From Cladobotryum mycophilum (lineage: Eukaryota; Ascomycota; Sordariomycetes; Hypocreales; Hypocreaceae): a DNA stretch of 64,000 nt. Below, piece by piece: positions 21,459-34,350 of the stretch. The translations under genes were made by a program, and so were the position numbers. Positions within the stretch are counted from its first letter, which is position 1. Each line of letters opens with the position of its first letter. The DNA lies in assembly GCA_036429605.1 (NCBI GenBank), contig JAVFKD010000002.1, positions 3,906,001 through 3,970,000 on the forward strand, given 5' to 3'. The notes below the pieces were generated by a model. The model did no database searches. It worked only from the letters and a program-made list of their open reading frames with translations, and had not been told where the DNA came from.

Positions 21459-24340
21459 TGTAGATGAGTTTTGATGTTGTTACTGTTGTGGAAGATGTTG
21501 ATGGTGAGGCGTTTGTTAATGACGATTCTAGCTAGGAGACCTGGTTTTATAGGCGAGAGGCTCTTGAATACGTGAGACCGAGTATCTCAACAAATTGTTA
21601 TGTAAGGAGAAGAAGTGCCAGTAGATCATGCAGATTGGGCTCAACTGTCATATCGAATACATTGCAATATAATTTGAGTGATCCTATGGCCGGAAAACCT
21701 TTCCTCCATGCAGCCTGATAAACAGTAGAGATATTGCGAAATAAAGCAGGTGGACACGTGTCTGTTTGTAGCCCAGTTGTTTGGTTCTCCTGTGGGCGAG
21801 GTATCTATTGAGGAAGCGACGCAGGTAACCGAAATGTGAAGGAGATAAATGTGGCTATCTAGACTATAGGTAGAGGAATGCGAGACTGTATACAGCGCAG
21901 CCATAATGGTAGCCTAGAATACGAGGTAATCGTCAATGGAGAATACTTACGGGGTCATTATGTCAGAGTGAATTCGCATATCTCATGTTAAAAAGGGGTA
22001 AGGGGTAAGCACCAACCACCCCAAGACATTAGTGCAGCCGAGATAGCCATCAAACTGATGTGACCCCAGACGAATATACTATGCGTCCGCATATTGATTT
22101 GGGTCAACATGGTGACCTGCATTTTGGGCAGTAATGCATCTTAGCACTGCTGTTCAGAGAGGTAATATTCTGTCTTAAAGCAAGGTAAGAGACACAGAGG
22201 TGTGTCTTGAATATGATTTTAGCTGCCTAATAGTACTAGAATATCCACAATACCTTGAGAGTAGGGTTATTAGAAAAGAAATGCACATGATCAATATGGA
22301 TTGTAAAGGGGGTTGGATAGGATCATGATCTTGGTAGCAAGTAGTCGGTGGCCGCCTGTCATTAATAGGACATGTTCATCCTAGAAGAATTTGGAGGCTA
22401 ACACTCTTGACACATTGAGCTCATGAATATAGATCCTTTCGCCATCATTCTTTGTATTTATCATCATGACTTCTAATGCCTGTGCTTTCTCAATAAATAA
22501 TGATACTCCATATATAAGTAGATTCGTGCTGGGGCGTGCGATTTTCCGGAGGGGTGTTGACCTAAAACAACCTACCTACTTCTATAACCTTTAGATCCAT
22601 GCCTTGAATCATACGATCAGTATTGCCGGATTATAGCCACAAGGAAGAATTATGCATCCAGGGGAAGCTGTCGCCAACCCCGCAATCATGAGCATGAGCG
22701 GGTTCAGAGCAACTAGGACTAAGCGGGATACCTGATTGGGACATATGATAACTGAACATTGAACGACTTGATATTAACCTCCTCTCCGGCCTAGACCCAT
22801 AGGCTTCCCAACTACGTTTGGCACAATTCGTCTCAAGAGTGGATATATCGGGCAGAAACACATGCAGGACAACACCGACATTACATATAGAACAACACCC
22901 TTGCTGACCGAAGCAGCTCCCTGATTCGATTAAGATAGGCTTGTAATTAATTCCAACTCCACAATAGAGCCCCAATGTGCAAATAGCCTCAACAGACGGA
23001 GGCTCATCTGTGCTTCATCCTTGCAACTGCTCCATGCTACTCTTCGGCATGTCTTCGCCGCAAGCCTATTGAGACCTATGCGTTCTCGGGGAGAAAACAT
23101 CCGAATCCACAGTGTAGACGTGGACCCTACTCTTTTTATTCCCAGCTCTACCCGCGATCATTTGCAACGGAAAAGTGAGAATAGGAGGTACCCTTATCAT
23201 CGAACAATCCTTTGGTCGCGATATGTTGAAGCAGAGTATGGCCTCTGCCTCCACCCCTCCCATATATACTACCGTTCTGGCACTGCTGGCAGAGTAGAGT
23301 ATCCATAAACTCCTTTGAGAACCGGAAAGGGATGTATGCTTATTGTATATATTCTCTCCACTCTTATTCCATCTTCCAACGGATGTCATTGTCACCCAAC
23401 ATAATTAGCCGACAGTCAGGCTCTATTGGATAAAGCCAATAAATGGCATAGGTTGGTTCTGGCGAGTGTTTCTCAAGACTAAGCCAGAGATGAGTGAAGA
23501 TTCGGATTTCTTTGATCAATTTCAGCTTTATACATTAATATTGTGAGAGGCTCTGGAATGAAATCCTTGGCGTCTTTGAACTGGCTCGCCGCACCTCGTG
23601 TTTCCTCAGCATTGGCACCGGTATGAGCGCTCATGAACCCATCCTAGCCCCTGAAAGATTTGCGTCGCACCCTGTAGAGCGCCCCTTCACCTCAGTCACC
23701 CGCAACACTAAACTGCCACATATCCTATTTAAGTCTCTCACTAATACTCTTAGGCCGCAGTCTTTGGAGAAGAAGTACCGGCGCCCTAACCTCAGCCAAG
23801 AGATGCCCTTCTCGGATAGGGAGGAATCTTCATCAAGTAGTAATGGAATAGCGGACTATATCAAAAACTATATACAAATTGGAGAATTGGACGATGTTGA
23901 AGTTGTCGGTCGGTTTCTCAAAATGACGGAAACTTTTGTTGAGAGGAATGGGGAACTCTTTGCCGAATGTGCCGCTGCCTTAAGACAACCCTGGTTTCCC
24001 CTTCACCATTCATTTACTATATCCACCAAGGCTTTCTGTCATTGTTTTCTTGTACAGATAATTCTATATTTCTACCATCAACCGCAATATCTATGGGAGA
24101 TATTGTGAATCCTACAGCTATGTCTGGCCTCTTCCCAATTTCGGACTTGCATTCTTATTTAATTGTTATCGAAAGCGCAGCTGCGGGTTTACAGAGAGTC
24201 TCTCTTCAAAAAACCTTCACGCCCATTTCTACTACGAAGAAGAGCGTTTCCCCATATACGCAAGAATAGATAAAATTACCATTGACCTTGTATTTTTGTA
24301 TGTTTTCTTATATCTTGTACATTTTTGTCCTCTGCGATGC
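21459..24340. other. 2.9-kb gene-poor region
   Basis: AT-rich with many short frames. The best candidate is 23623-24108 on the plus strand: 161 codons whose middle part is polar and acidic, and which might splice towards 24060-24269, but no donor/acceptor pair gives a clean frame. I do not annotate it. No tRNA, repeat or relic was recognised elsewhere in the stretch. Confidence 0.45.
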
Positions 24341-24709
24341 TGATGTAGGGTAACACCCTCAATCAGCCAATCCGAATTAGGAGACGATAAAGCTTGCTCT
24401 AGAATGACGTTCAATATGGCGGTTTGGTGAATCAGTAGTTGAAAGGCTCATTAGTTTAAATGTTGTGTCATATTCATGTATGCTCTAGTTGCCGAGGGGA
24501 TACAATGCAGCCATCATCGCAGACTCTTGACCACCATATTATTGTATGTTTGTTGTCTTCGCGGCCAGTGTACCCACGACTTTGACACGACAACTGATCA
24601 GCAATTATTAGGGCTAAAATCTAGATACTGAAGATGCAAGATACCTTTGTAGGTAATGCATTTGTGGTGAACATGATTACCTTTCGGCATCGCTTTACAA
24701 TGAGTCATG
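24341..24709 (+). repeat. Dispersed repeat, copy 2, carrying an 86-bp insertion
   Basis: 369 bp collinear with 15501-15778. It differs by substitutions, small indels and one extra block: the 8-mer TGCTCTAG occurs at 24395-24402 and again at 24481-24488, enclosing 78 bp that copy 1 lacks (copy 1 has a single ACTCTAG there). An 8-bp direct duplication around inserted sequence is what a small transposon insertion or a slippage event would leave. The insert has no obvious inverted ends and no coding capacity. Confidence 0.75.
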
Positions 24710-24972
24710 ATAGCCACAGAGAAGTAATCATGTGCCTATCCTGTCCAAATGTATTTAACTACCTAGGTAATCAGAAAAAAACTCCGGCTCACGCGTCTAT
24801 GTTACGTCTAACATACAATTTGCTTCTCCATACGTTAAATAATGCTATTTCCGTCGCTGGTATTATCTATTTCTTAAACAAGGTGTAAAAATACATCCCC
24901 TCATCGCGGATTTGCGAAGAGGTGGTGACTGAGTAAGAATGAATGTAACAAGTTATCGTGGGGTATCATGGT

Positions 24973-27874
24973 TTACAGTTTGGATCGAACGGCCTCGAGA
25001 CGGTATTTTACGTCCTTTAGGGCTTTGTTGGTGGGCTTCCAGTCGTCGAATTGTTGGAGTAATTCCTCCGTCTCGGTGCTTAGCTGCGTCTTGACAAAAT
25101 TCTCTTCCAGCAGGCCGCGCATGATCCAGGGCAAGACATAAGGATTTGACGAAGCCAGAGAAACAGCATCGCGTTTCGGGATATCGCAAGGTGTGGGCTG
25201 TGTGGTGTTGGTGGTCTCCAGGGCGTGCATGATTGTTAGGTCGTACACCGCATCATCGTAATACAAGCGAGAGTGGCCCTCGCCTGAGTAAAGTGACCCG
25301 GCAAGAGCTACGGAAAGCTCACGGATGAGGCCGTGGTCTGAGACGCCGAGATTGCGAAGCTTCAGTGCGAATCCTACCAGGTGAGCAATGAAATCGGGTG
25401 CGTGGATGCGGCCGTCAATGAATACGGCGCGGTATATGTAAGGGTGATTTGCGGGTGAGTATACAGCAGACTGTGGCATGGTTAGCACAAATAACTCGTA
25501 CTACTTTCAACTGAACTTCTTACCTCCATAGGCACAAGCTGATCGTCGATGCTGCCTATGAATGTTATACGAGCGCCGTAATCTAGGACTCGCTTGAGAC
25601 ACAGCTCGAAACGTCTCGAATTATTACTCTGAGGATTACCAAACTCCCACAACTCGGCAGCTGAGCCCATCAAAATACTCGATTTGTAGTCTGGAAAGGG
25701 CCCTAGCGCCACTCCGGCCATTGCGCAGACACCAATTCTCGCATGGGTAACGATGCCAAGATCAATAAGCTTCTGCAGGAGCATAATGCCCACAGGCACG
25801 CCCTGAGAGTGGCAGGCCATGATGATCAAGTCGGCCTGGCGGATCTGCTCAACCCAATTAAGCATGAGCTTCCACAGGCTATCAACCCTCTCGTTAATTC
25901 TGCCTTCGCCTTCTAGTGCTACCTTTTCAATCTCGCAGTTTGGCGACCCATGATTGTCAGTCCATCTCCGGATAGCGTCGGCAGCTAGGTTAGCAAATCG
26001 TAGGGATGTGCCTGTAGGCTGGCCAATCATCGGACGTAGATATGTAGCCGGGAAAAATCCATGAACACCGATTGCGATGGCTTTGCGGATTTTGGGGGAT
26101 CCTTGACGCGAAAGACATGGTTTGGCGGGGACTGTGAAGAACGGAGAACGAGACTAGTTATTTGTTTAAGGATGGAAGGATTCTCTTTCATCTGATATGT
26201 GCTCGAAAATGAAGGGAGTAGAAGGTTTGGCTTTTGCTTTGCTAGAGCCTCGGATATGGCGGCGGCTTTCTTTGTAGAGTCCGCTCTGGTTGGTGTTGAG
26301 ACCTGTTCAGCGACTTGGGGGGCCGCAGCTGGATTTTGGTCGGTTATGATTGGTTTCATACTATCCGAGGAAGAAGGTCGTGACGAGTCAATGTCTACGG
26401 ATAGGGGACGATGCCTCTTGCTTCTCCGCCACATCGACTTTGCTGGTTGAACATCCTTGACTTCCGCATCACTCTTGTTATCCTTGGTCGGGGTGCCGGC
26501 GACATCGTTCTCAGCGATAGGTGCCGGCTGAGCCTCTGAGCTTTCCCCAATGACCGCAATCTCTCCGGATTCCGCTTCGGTCGTCTTCCCTTTGGTCTTT
26601 GGAGTCTCCTTAGACCAAAAAGCCCAGGTTGAGCCGGCCTTTGGTGGGGGAGACGCTATGCCAGGGGTTCCGGGAGCTGGTGTGTCCTTGGTAACTGCAT
26701 CGTCGGGCTTTTTGTCGACCTTTGTATCGACTTTGGCGTCTTTCGTAGGAGGTAGCTGTTTAATGGGCTTTGACGTCTCGGAATCCGGTTCCTTGATTGA
26801 CGTTTGTTCGTTTATGGCACTTGGTTTCTTGGCGGGGCTTGACTCCTTTGCAGCATCCTGTGCCTTGGCTGGGGGCTGTTCTGCGGCACTATCATTTTCC
26901 TCAACAGGGACCGGCTTTGATCCAAATCCGGGAACAGAAGGAAGGTAGCTGAACCACCCTGCGGCTGGTGGAGGATCTGGCGTTGAATCATCCAAAGTTG
27001 ACTCGGTAGAAGCGTTTTGTTGGGACGGAACTGATTCATTTTCCTCAGCTTTCTTTGCTTCTTCCCCCTGTTTCACCTCATCCTGGTTTGGTGGTTCAGG
27101 TACTGGCTCGGAATTTGGATCCGGTATCGGGGCATCTGGGGGAATAGTCGGTGTAGATTTTGACCACCACGACAACCATCCAGATGAGGCGGGTTCCTGC
27201 TGGGCCGCTTGCTCTGTGGATGGTTCGGTATTGGCGTTTTCGTCGGCTTTGTCTGGTTCTGGTGCAGGCTGTGATTCCGAGTTGGACTGCGTTTGTGTAG
27301 CAGATGTAGATTCCGTGGGAACCTGCGTCGTCTCCCCCTGTGATGCTTTATCCTCATCCATCCTCTTGTCGATGGTTATGCCAAGTCCATTCACGGTAGA
27401 TTCGGTTACTTTCGGCGGCGCTGAGGAGTTCCGTGTCATACTATGGATGCTTGCTGCATCGTCGTTCCTACTGGGCGGCTCGAATCGACTGAGATCGGGT
27501 GATCCCTCGGGTTTGATGGTAGCAACCGAGATGTTCTCTCGTGCGATGGAAGTTGAAGGAGAGGCTTTTGGTGTTCGGGGCCAGGATCCGTACCAGCTCT
27601 GGGTCTTATGAACCTATAGCGGTGTATCAGCATAAATGCGCAAATGAGACTCTCGGTATGATAGAATCCCCACAAGCTTCTTCTTATGCGGCAGTGTTGG
27701 CGTCCTGCTTTCACCATTCGCTGGTTTCGGTTGTGGTGTCCGTTGATGACTGGCTGCCTGATCCGAGGTTGATGACGCTCGTGACAATGACGTCTCTGGC
27801 GATAAAGCCGTGGTTGGCAAGCTGTGGGAGCTCGCCGCGGCTGGATTGGGACGGTGCCTCTTTCGAGGAAGCAT
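24973..27874 (-). CDS. YML020W-like alpha/beta-hydrolase (one frame break)
   Basis: Minus strand: exon 1 27674-27874, exon 2 25524-27613, exon 3 24973-25470, both introns in phase 0 (60 and 53 bp); about 929 residues after allowing for one missing base. Residues ~1-130 are basic/Ser-rich with a SWYGSWPR motif; ~130-480 are low-complexity Pro/Glu/Ser/Lys, likely disordered. The C-terminal half carries GVHGFFP, GQPTGTSLRFA and the nucleophile elbow ACHSQG (Ser near 670), which mark the hydrolase fold of the fungal YML020W group; its substrate is not established to my knowledge. The frame breaks at TTTTGGGGG (26090-26098): upstream and downstream halves match one continuous protein if one base is added. 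It is divergent from RRP5, 492 bp away. Confidence 0.8.
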
Positions 27875-28366
27875 TTTAGCGATCAGCTTTAACTTGACTG
27901 ATCCATAAGAGCCAAAGCGGAGGTGAAAGTAGCCAAAAGAATCAGGCCGCATCAATCAAGGGTTGTTTGAAGGTTTTAAGGGCAAAGGGGATTTCTGCCT
28001 TTGATAATGATGACGGTGCCTGGCGACGCCACCACGCGCCTCCGAATCACACCCCTCTCAAGGCCTGTGACCACTGAGCTGACCACTGAAATGCTGGAGT
28101 GACCACTAGAATGATCCCTGGAACGCATCACTACGGCACCGCCCCAACATGATGCAGCTGTTGAGTGAGCGGGTCCGGGGTCCGGAACAACTATCCATCG
28201 GATCCACACCGCCCGCCTTATCGTAATTTTCTTATCGGTCGTCCCGCATAGCAATGGAAAAAAATTCGAGGCCATCTCAAGTTCCGCATCGCAGGTGCCA
28301 TTTTGCAGAGGTTGAATCTCCAACACCACGTCGCTTATGTGCAACACTGCGACTGAATAATCAACC
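27875..28366. promoter_or_regulatory. Divergent promoter between the hydrolase gene and RRP5
   Basis: 492 bp separate the two start codons, so both promoters lie here. A GGAAAAAAATTCG tract near 28256-28268, about 100 bp before the RRP5 ATG, resembles the A/T-rich RRPE element of yeast ribosome-biogenesis promoters. That resemblance is weak and its function here is inferred. No TATA box was found on either side. Confidence 0.35.
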
Positions 28367-31300
28367 ATGGGCAACCTCAAGCGCAAGGATGCCCCCGGTG
28401 GCAATCCTCCTGCAAAATTAGCAAAGAATTCAAAAGAAGCCCGTCCGTCAAAAGAAGCTTCGGGCAAGGATGCGAAAGCTGCCAGCAAAACGAGCCGCAA
28501 GCCGGTTGGCACCTCCGAAGAACGCGCAAAGGCCCCAATTGTCTCCCTTCTGAAGGATGAAGAGCCAATCTTCCCTCGTGGAGGTGGGAGCGTCCTTACA
28601 CCTCTGGAACAGAAGCAGATTCAGATTGAAGCCAAGGCCGATGCCAGGCGCGAGGAAGAGTTCAACGTTGGTGGCAAAACAGAGAAAAAGAAGAAGAGGA
28701 AATCTGCGATAAAGAGTGACAAAAAGGCGGATAAGAAGAGCGAGGAAGAAGACTCAATCAAAGTAGAGAGTCTTAATTTCAAGGTAACTTACTCTTCCTC
28801 AGTTTGGACAATGTTCTGTACTGACAATTGCAGAAACTGGTCAAAGGCTCACTTGTTCTTGGACGAATCACCCGAATCAACAACCTCAATCTCGAAGTGG
28901 CATTACCGAATAACCTTACCGGGCATGTCTCGATTGTTGCAGTTTCGGAACAATTAACAAGCAGACTTCAAGAAGACGCCGCAGCAGAGAAGGATGACGA
29001 CGAGGAGGAATCATCTGACGAGAACGACGTCGACCTCAAGTCAATGTTCAAAGTGGGACAATATCTGCGAACCTACGTTGTGTCTACTATGGATGGTGCT
29101 GCTGGAAAGGGTAGACGGAAAATTGAACTATCTTTGCGACCTACCGAAGCGAATTCGGGATTGGAAAAGGACGACGTTGTTTCCAACAGCACTGTCATGG
29201 CGTCCGTCATCAGTGTCGAAGACCGTGGATGTGTCATGGACCTAGGGATTCCCAAGTTGCGAGCTTTCTTGTCTAACGATGAGGTTGATCCTCTCGACCA
29301 AGAGCGACTTCAACCTGGTGCCGTCTTCTTGTGCCAGGTAACGGGGAAAAATGCAAATGTCGCACAGCTTTCCTTGAAGCAGCAAAAACTGGGAAATACC
29401 AAGGCTATTCCCGCAGACGCTAGCACTATCAACACATTTCTTCCTGGTACTCTTGTTAGCTTGCTGGTATCGAACGTTGATAGGAGGGGTCTGGCTGGCA
29501 AGATTCTAGGACATCTTGATGCCACTGCCGATGTTGTTCACTCTGGTGTTGGGCCCGATGGAGTCAATCTTGACTCAACCTACAAAGTCGGAAGCAAGAT
29601 CAAGGCAAGAGTCATCTGCAATTTCCCAACTGCAGGGGAGCCCAAACTAGGCATTTCACTGCTCCCTCATATCCTGTCTCTCAGCTCCAAGTATCATGAA
29701 GAAGCAGGTGTGAAGCGTCTGCCGACAGAGGTTCTTCCCATTTCTTCTACAATCGAGAAATGCACGGTGCGCCATGTCGAGTCTGAAATTGGTCTTTTTG
29801 TTGACACCAACACGCCCGGTCTTGGCGGATTTGTGCACATTTCCCGAGTCAAAGATGGCAAGGTTGATGCGCTGTACGAATCCAGTGGACCCTTCAAAGT
29901 GGGATCTGAGCACAAGGGTCGCATCGTTGGTTATAGCGACATGGATGGTGTGTTTTACATTTCTTTCCAGAAAACCATTATTGAGCAGCCATACATTCGA
30001 CTTGAAGATGTCCCAATCGGCGGCACCGTCAACGGTGAGATTGAGAAGTTGGTCGTCAATGAATCTGGCGTATCCGGGTTGATTGTGAAACTCGCTGAGG
30101 GAATCTCTGGCTTTGTCACTGAGCGTCACCTGTCGGACGTTCGCCTTCAGAATCCCGAAAAGAAGTTCAGGGAAGGCATGAAGGTCAAGGCCCGAGTGTT
30201 GTCTGTGAATCTTGGTAAAAGGCAGATGCGTCTCACTATGAAGAAGACTCTAGTAAACTCGGAGGCTCCTGTTATCAAGTCTCATGATGAAGCCAGCGTG
30301 GGCCTGCAAGTTCCCGGAACCATTGTCAAGTTACAACAGAACGGCGCTCATATCCAGTTCTACGGCCCCTTGAGAGGGTTCCTCCCAATCTCCGAAATGA
30401 GCGAGGCATACATTCGTGATCCTTCTGAGCACTTCCGTCTCGGGCAAGTGGTCAGTGTCCATGTTTTGGATGTCGACCCAGAAGCTAGACGACTGGTCGT
30501 GTCTTGCAAGGACCCCGGCGCATTTGGACTTGAGAAGCAAACGGCCCTCAAAAACTTGCAACTTGGTGACATTGTGTCTGCCAAAGTTACACAGAAATCA
30601 GAAGATCAAGTGTTTGTGGAACTAGAGGGCAGCCAGTTGAAGGCTATTCTTCCGGTTGGCCACCTGACTGACAAATCCGCATCAAAGAATCAATACGCAT
30701 GGAAGCGGATTTCTGCAGGACAGACACTATCCAACCTTGTCGTTATTGACAAGAATGAAAAACGACGAGCCATCATCCTTTCACAAAAGAATAGTCTTGT
30801 CAAGGCTTCACAGGACAAGACACTTATCAAGAGCTTCGAGGACGCCAAGGTGGGGGCTATCGTTCAGGGTTTCGTGAGAAATATTACGCCGACGGCCGTT
30901 TTTGTTCAGTTTGCTGGAAATCTTAACGCGCTCCTGCCAAAGTCTCGACTCCCTGCTGATGCTCAATCTCAACCCGACTTTGGCATGCACAAGTACGAGT
31001 CCATTGAAGTCAAGATTACATCCGTTATCCAAGACTTGCGACGTCTCTTAGCCGCTCCTACTTCCTTTGACGAGACTGAGACTGTTGGAAAGAAGAGTAA
31101 ATCCGATAAATCAACAGCCCCGGCCGATGATCTTTCTCTGGGAAGTGTCACCAAGGCAAGAATCACATCTATCAAAGACACGCAGTTGAACGTGCAAATT
31201 GTCGGCAGCGAGACTCAAGGACGAATCGATGTTTCTCAGATATTCGAAAGCTGGGATGAGATTGCAGATGTCAAGGATCCTCTCGCAAAATTCCACAAGA

Positions 31301-33847
31301 AGCAGATTGTCCGCGTCAAGGTTATGGGTGTTCATGACGCCAAAGACCATAAATTCCTGCCTCTCTCTCACAGATCAGCTCACTCCGTTCTAGAGTTGAC
31401 TACCAAGCCCAGCGATTTCACCACCGATGCCCCCCAAACCCTCTCTCTAAACGCACTTACAGTCGGGGACACCCACATTGCCTATGTCAACAACGTTAGT
31501 CCTCAATTCCTCTGGGTCAACTTGTCGCCCAATGTTCGTGGCCGAATTTCTGCTATGGAGGCCTCGGATGACTTGTCCCAACTCAACGATCTTGAAGCCA
31601 ACTTCCCCATTGGATCAGCTTTGAAGGTTAGGGTTACCGCTGTTGATGCTGAAAATAACCGCCTTGATCTTTCTGCAAGATCATCTAATGCTTCCGAGAC
31701 CATCACGTGGAGCTCGATCAAACAGAACATGGTTCTTCCTGGCAAGGTCACAAAGGTCAATGAGCGACAGGTTCTTGTGAAGCTCAGTGAAGCTGTATCT
31801 GGTCCAGTTCATCTGCCAGATCTTGTGGATAACTACGACGATGTCGATACCACCAAGTATAAAAAGAATGAGATTGTTCGTGTGTCTATTATCGAGCTCG
31901 ACGCCAGCAACAAGAGACTGCGACTGTCAATGCGACCATCCCGAATTATGAGCTCTACACTTCAGGTAGCTGATAAGGAAATCACAAAGTCCTCCCAGCT
32001 TTCTGCTGGCAATGTGGTGCGAGGATTCGTGAAGAATGTCGCCGACAAAGGACTCTTCGTCTTGCTGGGTGGCCAGGTTACCGCTTTCGTCAAGATCGCC
32101 AACCTCTCTGACAGATTCTTGAAGGAGTGGAAGGACCAATTCCAGATTGACCAGCTCGTCAAGGGCCGCATCCTATCCGTCGATGCTGCGACGGGCCAAG
32201 TTGAGCTTAGCTTAAAGGATTCCGTTGTTGATGACAACTACAAGCCGCCCATCACATTCAATGACATCAAGGAAGGCCAGATTGTCACAGGCAAGGTCCG
32301 AAAAGTTGAAGAATTCGGTGCTTTTATCGTGGTTGATAATTCAGCAAATGTGAGTGGCTTGTGCCATCGTAGCCAGATGGCCGAAAATCCTGTTCAAGAC
32401 GCTACCAAGCTGTACAAGGAAGGTGATAAGGTGAAAGCCAAGGTCTTGGAAATCGATGCCACAAAGAAGAGAATTAGCTTTGGTTTGAAGCCTTCCTTCT
32501 TTGATGAGGATACAGACATGGATTCCGGATCCGAAGCAGGCGCCGCTCTTGTCGAGGACGAGGACGATGAGGACGATGATGTGATGGATGATGATGACAA
32601 TGAGAATTCTGAACTTAGAATTGTCGGTATTGACAACACAGAAGATTCCGAGGAAGAGGAGGAAGATGAAGACGAAGACGAAGACGACGAGGATGAAGAT
32701 GAAGATGATGAAGACAGTGATGAGGATGTTGATATAGATAACTCTACCAAAAAGCTCAGTGGCCTTGGTTTAGGCAAAAAGTCGGCGTGGGCAGCGGATC
32801 CATTTGACGAATCAGGGGACGAGTCAGAAACGAAACCCCAGGCCCAAGAGAGTGATAAGAAGAAGAAGCGCAAGAAGGCCGAGGCGCAGGTCGACCGGAC
32901 CGCCGAGTTGGATGCCCATGGTCCACAGACAGCAAGCGACTACGAGAGACTTCTTCTCGGTCAGCCGGATTCTTCAGAGCTTTGGATCGCATACATGGCA
33001 TTCCAGATGCAGGTTAGCGAGTTGCCAAAGGCGCGAGAGGTGGCTGAGAGAGCAATCAAAAGCATTAATATCAAGGAGGAGACTGAGAAGTTGAATGTCT
33101 GGGTAGCATATCTCAATTTGGAGGTCGCATATGGCAACAAGCACAGCATCGAGGATGTATTCAAGCGGGCATGCCAGTATAATGATGAGCAAGAGGTGTA
33201 CGAAAGACTGGCCAGCATCTACATTCAGTCCGAGAAGCACAAGGTAAGATACTCTTATAAACACAATGAATGGCACAGATTGCTAACTCCCTTTGCAGAA
33301 GGCCGAAGAACTGTTTGAAGCCATGTTGAAGAAGTTTGGCGCCAGGGCTCCCAACGTATGGACAAATTACGCACACTTTTTGCACGTTACCATGAATGAG
33401 CCCGCCAAAGCACGAGCTCTTCTTCCTCGTGCGACGCAACAATTGGATAGTCACAATGGTCAGAATATTGTCAGCCGTTTTGCCGCTCTCGAATTCCGGT
33501 CACCAAACGGTGAGCCTGAGCGAGGACGAACCATGTTTGAGGGTCTGCTCGCTGCCTGGCCCAAGAAGGGAGATTTATGGAACCAGCTGCTTGATCTTGA
33601 GATTGGCAATGCTGGCTCTGAAACTGACCCAACGGCAGTCAGAGATGTATTTGAGAGGAGAACAAGGGTAAAGACACTGAAGCCTCAGCAGGCAGAGAAG
33701 TGGTTCAGAAGATGGGCGGCTTGGGAAGAGAAGCTAGACCCCAAGGGCAAAGATAAGGTGATGGCCAAGGCGCAGGATTGGGCTGCAGGGTTTAAAGCCA
33801 AGAAGGAGGCGAACGCTACTACAAAGGATGATGAAATGGAGGAGTAG
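28367..33847 (+). CDS. RRP5: rRNA biogenesis protein RRP5
   Basis: Exons 28367-28783, 28834-33243 and 33299-33847, all phase 0; 1,791 residues, near the ~1,730 of yeast Rrp5. The first ~140 residues are a Lys/Glu-rich nucleolar-type tail. From ~140 to ~1,340 there are about a dozen S1 RNA-binding repeats, each opening with 'G-x-V-x-G-x-V' and ending in 'L-S-x-K' (for example KGSLVLGRITRI and EGQIVTGKVRKVEEFGAFIV). An acidic run of ~100 residues follows (~1,350-1,460). The end holds HAT/TPR-like helices (WIAYMAFQMQ, VWTNYAHFL, RWAAWEEKL). Rrp5 acts in the SSU processome and pre-60S particles and is needed for cleavages leading to both 18S and 5.8S rRNA. The gene is intact and highly expressed-type codon use fits. 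The call is secure. Confidence 0.96.
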
Positions 33848-34350
33848 ATGCTGTAAAAATAGGTGTTAAAAAACGGTGAACCCACTAGGTTTGGAGTTTA
33901 TAGTTGATATTAGCAAAAATGCACATGGGCCATTTTCTTGGTTACATAAAAGTATACGGCATGATTCAATGTGCCGCGCCAATTGTCTAATAATTGTTAG
34001 TTATTCCGATGTAGGACAAGACACTCATGTTCAGGGTTGTTTTATGCAGAGTTTCGTCAATGGCGGTTCAGCTTGTGTGTAAGTCTGTTGGCTGGCAGCG
34101 GAATGTCAGATGCGCCCTCCGTACAGACCTCCTCGACATGATAGTGGAGAGTCATTCGGACTAGGCCCTCCGAGCCGACTATCGGGAGGATTCCGAGGAT
34201 TATTAATGTGTATGCGTAGGTGGTTGATAATGTTTATATAGTTCTCTTCTCTCCGGTCATCTCTCGCTTTGGTGATTTTTACATCATCTTCGGGAGCTTA
34301 TTTTCAAGAAGGTTGCATTCTTGGGTTCCATTGCAGACAGAGAGACAGAC
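33848..34350. other. Spacer between RRP5 and the MFS gene
   Basis: About 500 bp with the RRP5 3' UTR and the MFS promoter. No gene or repeat was seen. Confidence 0.5.

Noticed and set aside
23623..24269. Possible two-exon gene with a polar, acidic N-terminal part
   Set aside because: Each donor/acceptor pair that I tried either creates a stop or needs a poor site. No domain supports it.
24403..24480. Insert in repeat copy 2 as a MITE
   Set aside because: It has 8-bp flanking duplicates but no inverted ends, so slippage or another mechanism is equally likely.
32520..32760. Long antisense Ser-rich frame opposite RRP5 (32394-32873, minus)
   Set aside because: It is the mirror of the acidic GAN-codon tract of RRP5; the poly-Ser is a codon artefact.
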